NCBI RefSeq assembly: GCF_023921125.1
Contig: NZ_CP099466.1
Location: 1,674,001-1,738,000, forward strand
Source: Arthrobacter caoxuetaonis
GTDB lineage: Bacteria; Actinomycetota; Actinomycetes; Actinomycetales; Micrococcaceae
Length of the DNA: 64,000 nucleotides
Direction of reading: 5' to 3'
The translations under genes and the position numbers were made by a program. Positions 57,833-64,000 of the stretch are shown here, piece after piece; positions within the stretch are counted from its first letter, which is position 1; each line of letters opens with the position of its first letter. A model generated the notes under the pieces. It was not told where the DNA came from, ran no database searches, and saw only the letters and a program-made list of their open reading frames with translations.

Positions 57833-58677
57833 GGGAGGTCCTTTCGGAGGTCGACGGCGCAGGTGCGCCGGCAGGAGGGACCGAAGTCGGGAACCGCAAT
57901 GGTGCGGTTCCCCGAGACAGTGTCAACGGTCGGAGTGCAGATGGGCAGCCCGTAAACATCGGACAGCGCCGGCCCGGTCAGGAGGTCCTCCACCGGTCCC
58001 CAGCGGGTGTCGTGTGCACCGACGAAGAGCAGGGCATTGCGGGAAACATGCAGGGCGTGGTCCGGGTGGTGCGTGGTCATGATGACACCCATGCCCTCAG
58101 CTGCCAGTGAATCCAGCACGGTGAGCACCCTGGACTGGTTGCGCAGGTCCAGCGCCGAGGCCGGCTCGTCGAGCACCAGCAGCTCCGACCCGGACGCCAG
58201 TGCGCGTGCGATCAGGACCAGCTGGCGCTGTCCGCCGGAGAGTTCAGAGTAGTGCCGGTGCGCCCAGTCAGCTGCGCCCACGCGTTCCATGGCGGCGCCG
58301 GCCGCTTCCCGGTCCTCGCTGCGCGGCACCTGATAAGCGCGGAGGTGGCGGGTGCGGCCCATTAGCACCATGTCCTCGACGGTAAAGTCGACGCCGGAGC
58401 CGTGGTCCTGCGGTACGTAGCCGATCGCAGGTCCGGCTGAGAGGGTCCCCTCCACCGGTTTGAGCAGCCCGGAAAGGCATTTGAGCAGGGTGGTCTTGCC
58501 GCGGGCATTCGGTCCCAGGATGGAGAGGATTTCTCCGCGTTCCATGCTGAAGCCCAACCCGCGGAAGAGCCAGGGGCGCAGTTTGGAGTAACGGAACCCC
58601 AGGTCGTGGACCTGCAGCAGTGCAGATCCGGCGCCGGCAGCGGATACCGCCTTCGGGAGCAGTGACTTAGTTTCCAT
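57829..58677 (-). CDS. Iron-complex-type ABC transporter ATPase
   Basis: The 282-residue ATPase has Walker A GPNARGKTT (the family usually has GPNGAGKTT), the signature LSGGQRQLVLIARAL, Walker B LLVLDEPASALD and an H-loop MTTHHPDHA. GYVPQDHGSGVDFTVEDMVLMGR is typical of FecE/FepC-type proteins. The C-terminal 30 residues contain two cysteines (PSCRRTCAV). The ATG at 58677 overlaps the permease by 11 bases; the frame opens further up at 58731. Confidence 0.88.
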   Translation of the reverse strand: METKSLLPKAVSAAGAGSALLQVHDLGFRYSKLRPWLFRGLGFSMERGEILSILGPNARGKTTLLKCLSGLLKPVEGTLSAGPAIGYVPQDHGSGVDFTVEDMVLMGRTRHLRAYQVPRSEDREAAGAAMERVGAADWAHRHYSELSGGQRQLVLIARALASGSELLVLDEPASALDLRNQSRVLTVLDSLAAEGMGVIMTTHHPDHALHVSRNALLFVGAHDTRWGPVEDLLTGPALSDVYGLPICTPTVDTVSGNRTIAVPDFGPSCRRTCAVDLRKDLP

Positions 58678-59782
58678 CGAACATTGCCTTCTTCTGGGAG
58701 CGGGCGAGCAGGGCCACAAAAACGGGTGCACCGATGATGGCCGTCAGGATGCCCAGTGGAATTTCGCTGCTGGTGATCGACCGGCTCAACGTGTCGATCA
58801 GGATCAGGTAGGTTCCGCCGAGCAGCAGCGACACAGGGAGCAGCACGCGGTGGTCCGAACCCACCCAGAGCCTGGCCAGGTGCGGAACCACCAGCCCAAC
58901 CCAGCCCACGGCACCGGCGACGGCGACTGTTCCGGCGGTCATGAGTGCCACCGCACAGAGCAGGAGAAGCCGCGAGCGGTGCGGATTGACGCCCAGGGCC
59001 GCGGCGTCGTCGTCCCCCAGGGAGAGGACGTTGAGGCGCCAGCGCAGTGCCAGGACCACAATGGCACCGACTCCGATCGGAACCAGTGCGATCAGTACCT
59101 TCTCGTAGCTGGCCGCGGCAATCGAGCCCAGCAGCCAGTGGACGATCGAGGGGAGCTCCGAATAGGGGTCGGCGATGTACGTCATGAAGGAGACGAGGGC
59201 ATTAAAGAAGGCGGCGACGACGATCCCGCCAAGGACGATCATGAGCATGCGCCCGCCCTGCCCGAGCCGGGCGAGGAAGAGCACGAATGCCAGGGCCGCG
59301 AGGCCGAAGCCAAACGCACCCCCCACCATCCAGCCGCCCGACAGGCCCAGCGTCAGGACAAGCACGCCGCCGAACGAGGCGCCGGACGTGACTCCGATAA
59401 TGTCTGGACTCACCAGCGGGTTGCGGAACAGGGCTTGGAGGCAGGCTCCGCCCAGGGCCAGCGCCCCGCCGACCAGGAAGGCCAGCAGCACCCGGGGGAG
59501 GCGCACATCCATGATGACGGTGGCCTCCTGGTCGGTCCACGTCCGCCGGAGCAGGCCTTCGCCGCCGGGGAACAGCCCAGTGGCTTCACCGGCAAGGATC
59601 CGCAGGATCTCGTTCGGCGGAACCCAGTACCGGCCCACGGCCATGGAAACGACGCCAACCACCACCAGAAGTACGGCGCTGATGAGAACCGGATGGCGGC
59701 GCAGCAGGCCGCTCGGCCGCGCAGACCCGGCGGACCCGGGGGTCCCGGACGTTGACGCCGGAGCGTTTTCCTTGAGGCGCAC
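58667..59782 (-). CDS. Iron-complex-type (FecCD) ABC transporter permease
   Basis: The 371-residue permease has about nine or ten hydrophobic helices and the FecCD pattern VRLPRVLLAFLVGGALALGGACLQALFRNPLVSPDIIGVTSGASFG in parts, WLLGSIAAASYE, and GAVGWVGLVVPHLARLWVGSDHR, which contacts the ATPase. A single permease gene implies a homodimer, as in BtuC-type systems. I chose the GTG at 59782, directly after the stop of the binding protein; the frame is open upstream without homology. Confidence 0.9.
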   Translation of the reverse strand: MRLKENAPASTSGTPGSAGSARPSGLLRRHPVLISAVLLVVVGVVSMAVGRYWVPPNEILRILAGEATGLFPGGEGLLRRTWTDQEATVIMDVRLPRVLLAFLVGGALALGGACLQALFRNPLVSPDIIGVTSGASFGGVLVLTLGLSGGWMVGGAFGFGLAALAFVLFLARLGQGGRMLMIVLGGIVVAAFFNALVSFMTYIADPYSELPSIVHWLLGSIAAASYEKVLIALVPIGVGAIVVLALRWRLNVLSLGDDDAAALGVNPHRSRLLLLCAVALMTAGTVAVAGAVGWVGLVVPHLARLWVGSDHRVLLPVSLLLGGTYLILIDTLSRSITSSEIPLGILTAIIGAPVFVALLARSQKKAMFDGN

Positions 59783-59784
59783 GG

Positions 59785-60939
59785 CTACGCTTCGAAAACG
59801 CTGTAGCCGGCGCTGGCGCGGTTCATGTCCAGCCGCAGGGCGGCGTCGATCTGCTTCTCGGAAACGTCGTAGTTGTAGAGGTAGCTGATTTTCTCCCGCA
59901 TCGTTGCGCGCAGGTTGTGGTCCGTGAGTTCGGGGTGGTACAGCTCGGCGGCCCACTGCCACATCAGCGGCGACTCGGCACAGGGCACCTCCCAGCGGTA
60001 TCCGCCCAGCGGTGCCTTGTAGACGCGCTTGTTGCGGACAGCGGAGACGGAAGCCAGGGAAGAATCCGTGTAGACGTCGGCCGGGGTACGGGCGTCGAAG
60101 CCGCCCAGCGTGATGACCTCCGGATCCCACTCGATCAGCTGTTCGGCGCTCACGGTGTTGTCCGTGGACACATTGTCCGCCGCCATGTTCTGCCCGCCGG
60201 CCAGTTCCATCCAGTAGTGCATGTAGGAGGCCTTGTTCGAAGCGGAGTAACCCTCACCGGACTGTCCCAGATGGACAACCCGTACCGGCGCGGAGACGGA
60301 GGCCAGTTCGGTCTCCAGCCGCTCGATTTCCGCGTGCATCCAGTCGGTGATTTCCGTTCCGCGCCCGGGCTTGCCGAGGATGTCTGCGAAGAGGTGAACC
60401 CAGGTCTCGAGGTACTCCTGAGTTCCATAGAGCAGGCAGACGGTCTTGAAGCCGGCGTTCTCGAGCGGCTCCACGAGTCCGTCGCCCTGGTCCGCCCACT
60501 GGAAGACGACGTCGGGGGCCAGTTCGGTGATGGTCTCAATGTTGGGTGTGAAGCTGGAGGGGGAGATGGTGGTGGTCGCCTTGGCTTCAGGGAAGATCTC
60601 ACCGAACAGCCCCTGCTGGTTGGCCTGCAGGGTGGACTCGTTGATGCCCACGATCCTGCCGTACCCGCCGTCAACGGCCGCGATCATGGACGGTGACGGA
60701 ATGACCGTGGTGGCGATCCGCTGAACGGGTGCATCGAACGTGATCGTCTTCCCCCGCATGTCGGTGACCGAGAACCCCGTGCCCGACGCCGCTGGGGAAC
60801 CTGTGCCGGATGCAACGGTTTCCCGGGTGGAGCAGGCGCCGAGGGCGAGGGTGAGCAGTCCCAGGCCCGCCCCGCCCAGCAGGGTTCGGCGGGACGTGAG
60901 GGACTGCGTGGGGGTAGGGCGAGACAACTTGGACTCCAT
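59785..60939 (-). CDS. Iron-complex-type ABC transporter substrate-binding lipoprotein
   Basis: The 384-residue protein has a Tat-like SRRTLLGGAG signal and lipobox LALGAC (Cys36), then the periplasmic-binding fold of siderophore/cobalamin binders: MRGKTITFDAPVQRIATTV, ELAPDVVFQWADQGDG, EWDPEVITLGGF. It lies first in a five-gene operon and is preceded by a DtxR/IdeR-type box, so iron-regulated uptake of a siderophore or haem-type ligand is likely. The true ligand is unknown. Confidence 0.9.
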   Translation of the reverse strand: MESKLSRPTPTQSLTSRRTLLGGAGLGLLTLALGACSTRETVASGTGSPAASGTGFSVTDMRGKTITFDAPVQRIATTVIPSPSMIAAVDGGYGRIVGINESTLQANQQGLFGEIFPEAKATTTISPSSFTPNIETITELAPDVVFQWADQGDGLVEPLENAGFKTVCLLYGTQEYLETWVHLFADILGKPGRGTEITDWMHAEIERLETELASVSAPVRVVHLGQSGEGYSASNKASYMHYWMELAGGQNMAADNVSTDNTVSAEQLIEWDPEVITLGGFDARTPADVYTDSSLASVSAVRNKRVYKAPLGGYRWEVPCAESPLMWQWAAELYHPELTDHNLRATMREKISYLYNYDVSEKQIDAALRLDMNRASAGYSVFEA

Positions 60940-60952
60940 TCGGACAACATAC

Positions 60953-60971
60953 GTTGGTGAGGCTTACCTAA
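60953..60971 (-). promoter_or_regulatory. DtxR/IdeR-type iron box
   Basis: On the minus strand TTAGGTAAGCCTCACCAAC closely matches the actinobacterial consensus TTAGGTTAGGCTAACCTAA, with both half-sites recognisable. It ends 14 bases before the ATG of the binding-protein gene, so an iron-loaded repressor would block the operon. Confidence 0.8.
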
Positions 60972-61297
60972 CGGAAAGACAGAAATCCATATTAGCCAAC
61001 AAAAGTGTGACGTTATCCAATGTGATGCCTGCGCCCAGGAAGTGAGAGGGAGCTAACAGGCTCGCTTTTTATGAATTACTCAGAATAACTGGTACGGTCG
61101 TATCAACGTTGCAGCACCTGGTGCGGTCCTCCAAGACCAGCAACACTCCCAGGCGCTTTCCCGATGGCCTATGCCGCAGCGGGATCTTCGCGCCGTACTT
61201 TTCGCCGGACCACCCCCGCTTTGCCGGGACGGCTGTCCGCCCCCAATTCCCACACACCGGGCAGCGTTGCCAACGCCACGCCCCAAGGAGATACCCC
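60972..61297. other. Divergent intergenic region between iron-box operon and GSY-repeat gene
   Basis: The 326 bases contain no clear gene. Only short AT-rich patches are seen (ACATATTAGCC-like at 60990 and CTTTTTATGAATTACTC near 61065), which may hold the promoter of the small repeat gene. A small GAGC/GCTC hairpin followed by T-run (61051-61070) could be a terminator or attenuator. Confidence 0.4.
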
Positions 61298-61546
61298 ATG
61301 TTCAAAACCAAAAACCAGGCCCCGGATTCCGCCCGCTGCGCAGGGTTCACCAGCCCCTTCGGCGGCAGCTACGTGGCTGCCTTCGACCGGCCGCAGGCGG
61401 TACCGGGGACCAGCGGAGGCAGCTACACGGGCGCCCTCTCCCGGGAGGCCCAGGGGTACGGCGTCGACAACTATGTAGCGCGTTTTGATGCCCCGGCATT
61501 CTCTGCCGGCGGCCGCCGGGGCAGCTACGTCGACGTCGAGTCCTAA
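61298..61546 (+). CDS. 82-residue protein with four spaced Ser/Asn-Tyr repeats, unknown function
   Basis: The protein has a hydrophilic start, one Cys (14), and repeats of the form GGSYVAAFD around Tyr25, GGSYTGALS around Tyr43, VDNYVARFD around Tyr59 and RGSYVDVES around Tyr77, spaced 18, 16 and 18 residues apart. No signal peptide, membrane helix or known domain is seen. The ATG follows AAGGAG seven bases upstream. The repeats resemble multi-core precursor peptides or small structural repeats, but no modification enzyme is recognised nearby. It is divergent from the iron-box operon. Confidence 0.6.
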   Translation: MFKTKNQAPDSARCAGFTSPFGGSYVAAFDRPQAVPGTSGGSYTGALSREAQGYGVDNYVARFDAPAFSAGGRRGSYVDVES

Positions 61547-61839
61547 CCTCCCGGCCTACCGGCGGTGCGCAGGTTGGCCAGTGAAGGGACCCGCCCCTGT
61601 CTGCCCTGGGGCATCCGGGTTCCTGCCCTGATGGAACGCCCCGGCCACACTGCCAATCCTCGACGCGCTCCACGATGATATGTGCTGCATTTCGTGAAGG
61701 CCAACGGCAAGACCCGCCGAAAGTCTTCAAGCTGTCCGAGCTGGAGCTGGCGCCCGGCCCCGGCTGCTTTGAGACCGCGCCCGCGTTCCTGGTGCGTGCG
61801 CCTTGACCCCGCAGGAACAACGGGGCGTACTGTCGATGT
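61547..61839. other. Gap before the potassium uptake genes
   Basis: About 290 bases with no supported gene, RNA or repeat. It presumably holds the trkH promoter. Confidence 0.4.
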
Positions 61840-63195
61840 GTGGCTGAGAGCCCAAAGCCTGGACCCGCCGGGAGGATGTCCCGGCCCTCACAGGTGGTCT
61901 TCCTGGGGTTCGTTGTAGCTGCGCTGTGCGGAACGGGACTGCTGATGCTGCCGGCGTCCGTTGCTGGTCCGGGGGTGGTTTCCTTTTCCGACGCGCTCTT
62001 CACCTCTGTTTCCGCACTGTGCGTGACGGGTCTTTCGGTTGTGGAAACTCCCGTCTACTGGTCGGGCTTCGGGCACGCCGTCATCCTGGCGCTCATTCAG
62101 GTCGGCGGGCTCGGCGTCATGACCTTTGCCTCCATCGTCGGACTGGCTGTGATGGGCAGGTTCCGGTTCCGGTCACGTCTCCAGGCCATAGCGGAGAGCC
62201 GAAGCCCCGAGCTGGACAGCGCCCCCAGGGTGATTGCCGGCGTCGTCCGCATCTCCCTAATCACCGAAGGCGCCGTGGCTCTTCTGCTCGCGCTGCGCTT
62301 CTGGCTGGGTTACGGCAAAGGGCCGGGGGAAGCGGCGTGGCTGGGGATCTTCCACGCCGTTTCGGCCTTTAACAACGCCGGTTTCGCGCTGTTCAGCGGC
62401 AACCTGGAGGACTTTGCCTCGGACCCGTGGGTCTGCCTGCCCATCGCGGCAGCCGTCATCATCGGAGGATTGGGGTTTCCTGTCCTGGTCCAGCTTCGCC
62501 GCGCCTGGGGCCGGCCGCTGGCGTGGACCATAAATACCCGCATGGTGCTCTGGGGAACACTGATCCTGCTTCCGGCCGGCACCCTCTACATAGCTGTCTG
62601 CGAGTGGAGCAATCCCGCCACCCTGGGAGCCCTGGACTGGCCGTCACGCATCCTTGCCGCGTTCTTCATGTCAGTCCAGACCCGCACCGCGGGTTTCAGC
62701 AGCATTGACGTTGCTGACATGGACCCGCTCTCCTGGGCGGGGATGGACGTGCTGATGTTCATTGGGGCGGCGCCCGCCGGAACCGGGGGAGGGATCAAGA
62801 TCACCACCTTTGCCGTACTGGTGTTCATGGTCGCCGCCGAGCTTCGGGGGAATACCGAGCTCACCGCCCTGGGCAAGGCGCTCCCCGCGTATGCCACACG
62901 CCAGCCCCTCGCCGTCGTCCTTCTCGCTGGCGCATTGGTTGGTGTTTCCACCCTGGGGCTGATGGCGATCAGCGACTACACCCTGGACCGGGTGCTCTTC
63001 GAGACGATTTCCGCCTTTGGCACCGTTGGCCTCTCGACGGGCGTGTCTGCGGACCTTCCAGTGCCGGGAGAGCTGATTCTGGTCATACTGATGTTTGTGG
63101 GCAGGCTCGGCCCCCTCCTGCTGGCATCAGCGCTGGCATTCCAGGAGCGGAAGCTGCAGTACCGCCTCCCGGAGGAAAGGCCGATCATTGGCTAG
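61840..63195 (+). CDS. trkH: TrkH/KtrB-type potassium transporter membrane subunit
   Basis: The 451-residue protein repeats the M1-P-M2 unit four times. Selectivity-filter loops are visible as SALCVTGLS, AFNNAGFAL, QTRTAGFSS and AFGTVGLSTG. Trk/Ktr channels import potassium with a TrkA/KtrA regulator, whose gene follows with an overlapping start. I chose GTG at 61840; an ATG at 61876 is in frame but has its purine-rich sequence too close. Confidence 0.92.
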   Translation: MAESPKPGPAGRMSRPSQVVFLGFVVAALCGTGLLMLPASVAGPGVVSFSDALFTSVSALCVTGLSVVETPVYWSGFGHAVILALIQVGGLGVMTFASIVGLAVMGRFRFRSRLQAIAESRSPELDSAPRVIAGVVRISLITEGAVALLLALRFWLGYGKGPGEAAWLGIFHAVSAFNNAGFALFSGNLEDFASDPWVCLPIAAAVIIGGLGFPVLVQLRRAWGRPLAWTINTRMVLWGTLILLPAGTLYIAVCEWSNPATLGALDWPSRILAAFFMSVQTRTAGFSSIDVADMDPLSWAGMDVLMFIGAAPAGTGGGIKITTFAVLVFMVAAELRGNTELTALGKALPAYATRQPLAVVLLAGALVGVSTLGLMAISDYTLDRVLFETISAFGTVGLSTGVSADLPVPGELILVILMFVGRLGPLLLASALAFQERKLQYRLPEERPIIG

Positions 63196-63883
63196 GCTCA
63201 AGATCTTTATGGGACGGGACCTGGACCGGGTTACCGATACCGACGCTGTAGCCGTCATCGGACTGGGGCGGTTCGGGCAGTCCCTTGCCCTGGAACTAAT
63301 GGCCAGCGGTGTGGACGTGCTGGGCATCGATGGCCAGCAGGACGTAGTGCAGCGCCTGGACGGCAGGCTCACCCATGTAGTCGCTGCCGACGCGACCAGG
63401 GCAGAAGTGCTGCGGCAGCTTTCCGTTCCCGAATTCGACCGCGTTGTGGTTGCCATCGGCGGGGATGTCGCAGCCAGCATCCTGACCGTATCCCTGCTGC
63501 TGAGCTTCGATATCCCGCAGATCTGGGCTGAGGCAGTCAGCGAACCGCACGGCACGGTCCTGCAGCAGCTCGGAGTGCATCACGTGATTTACCCCGAGAA
63601 GGACATGGGGCGGAGGGTGGCCCACCTGGTGCAGGGAAGCATGCAGGACTACATTCCGGTGGGCGGGGACTTCGCCGTCGTTGAGACATCGCCGCGCCGG
63701 GCCGTGGCGGGCTCGGCGATCTCCGAAGCGCAGACGCGGCGGCGTTTTGGCGTGGAGATCGTCGCCATCCGCAAGAACGGCGGCGGCTGGATGTTCGCGG
63801 ATCCGGATTTGTACATCGAAGAGGGCGACGAACTGCTGATTGCCGGGCCAACCCGCAAGGCGGAGGCCTTCAGCCGCTTGTAA
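63188..63883 (+). CDS. trkA: TrkA/KtrA-type potassium uptake regulator
   Basis: The 231-residue cytosolic protein has an RCK-N domain with VAVIGLGRFGQSLALELM (nucleotide-binding glycines near residue 25) and Asp in DVLGIDG, then an RCK-C domain (about 150-231). It binds ATP/ADP or c-di-AMP in related systems and gates TrkH. TTG at 63188 overlaps trkH by eight bases and follows GGAGGAAAGG; ATG at 63209 is an alternative. Confidence 0.9.
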   Translation: MARLKIFMGRDLDRVTDTDAVAVIGLGRFGQSLALELMASGVDVLGIDGQQDVVQRLDGRLTHVVAADATRAEVLRQLSVPEFDRVVVAIGGDVAASILTVSLLLSFDIPQIWAEAVSEPHGTVLQQLGVHHVIYPEKDMGRRVAHLVQGSMQDYIPVGGDFAVVETSPRRAVAGSAISEAQTRRRFGVEIVAIRKNGGGWMFADPDLYIEEGDELLIAGPTRKAEAFSRL

Positions 63884-63921
63884 GGCCGGCGCCGCACCCG
63901 GATCATCATGCCGGTGCAGCC

Positions 63922-64000
63922 TCAGGCGAGGGACATAAAGAGCTTCTGCATTTCCTTGCGGTCCATCGACGGGTTCTCACTCGTGAGGCACTGCTCAAGC
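63922..64000 (-). CDS. C-terminus of an unidentified minus-strand gene, partial
   Basis: A frame enters from the right edge and ends at TGA (63922-63924). The visible residues are LEQCLTSENPSMDRKEM and QKLFMSLA. No family is recognised from this stretch, and the gene is convergent with trkA. Confidence 0.4.
   Translation of the reverse strand, partial: LEQCLTSENPSMDRKEMQKLFMSLA

Noticed and set aside
61051..61070. Terminator-like GAGC/GCTC plus T-run between the iron operon and the GSY gene
   Set aside because: The stem has only four base pairs, too weak to call as a separate feature.
61109..61297. N-terminal extension of the GSY-repeat protein (frame open to 61109)
   Set aside because: No ribosome site or sensible N-terminus upstream; AAGGAG favours the ATG at 61298.

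Overview
The window is a high-GC, gene-dense chromosomal segment of an actinobacterium. It most resembles Micrococcaceae (Arthrobacter and relatives). Supporting signs are a PdtaR-type ANTAR regulator, a mycothiol-type metal-binding protein, the Trp-associated membrane protein and HGxxPAAW protein inside the trp operon, an actinobacterial SAM riboswitch, a c-di-AMP riboswitch before an NlpC/P60 hydrolase, a DtxR-type iron box and several apparently leaderless promoters. I see no insertion sequence, prophage, CRISPR array or rRNA. There is one tRNA, Leu-CAA.

Layout. 1-17.3 kb is core amino-acid and central metabolism on the plus strand: end of hisF, hisI, trpE, two small membrane proteins, trpC, trpB, trpA, lgt, gltB, gltD and pyk. 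Two minus-strand genes (a serine hydrolase lipoprotein and a TIGR03085-type protein) sit between hisF and hisI. 17.3-25.4 kb holds pdtaR, tRNA-Leu, an MFS transporter whose 3' end runs antisense into the tRNA, a 5'-3' exonuclease, an SDR, a thioredoxin-reductase-like flavoprotein, a NUDIX hydrolase, an AlkZ-like protein and a ROK regulator. 25.4-30.9 kb holds gap, a DASS anion transporter with a divergent tartrate/D-malate-type dehydrogenase, and a photolyase.

30.9-38.6 kb holds a 3-hydroxybenzoate-hydroxylase-like flavoprotein with its IclR regulator and two matching palindromes, an ABC exporter, a GNAT, a MarR regulator and a YhgE-like membrane protein. 38.6-47.4 kb holds an alanine-type aminotransferase, a PrmC-like methyltransferase, a molybdate regulator with modABC, a two-component system followed by a charged one-helix membrane protein, and a macrolide-phosphotransferase-like gene. 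47.5-50.4 kb is a SAM-riboswitch-controlled metQ-metN-metI methionine importer. 50.4-56.4 kb holds hrpB, a CarD-family regulator, a riboswitch-controlled LysM-NlpC/P60 protein, an MBL-fold hydrolase and a small membrane protein.

56.5-61.5 kb is the least explained part. An iron-box-preceded five-gene operon (substrate-binding lipoprotein, permease, ATPase and two unfamiliar proteins ending in glutamine-amidotransferase-like motifs) is transcribed away from a gene for an 82-residue protein with four spaced (G)SY/NY repeats. The window closes with a TrkH/TrkA potassium uptake pair and the end of an unidentified minus-strand gene.
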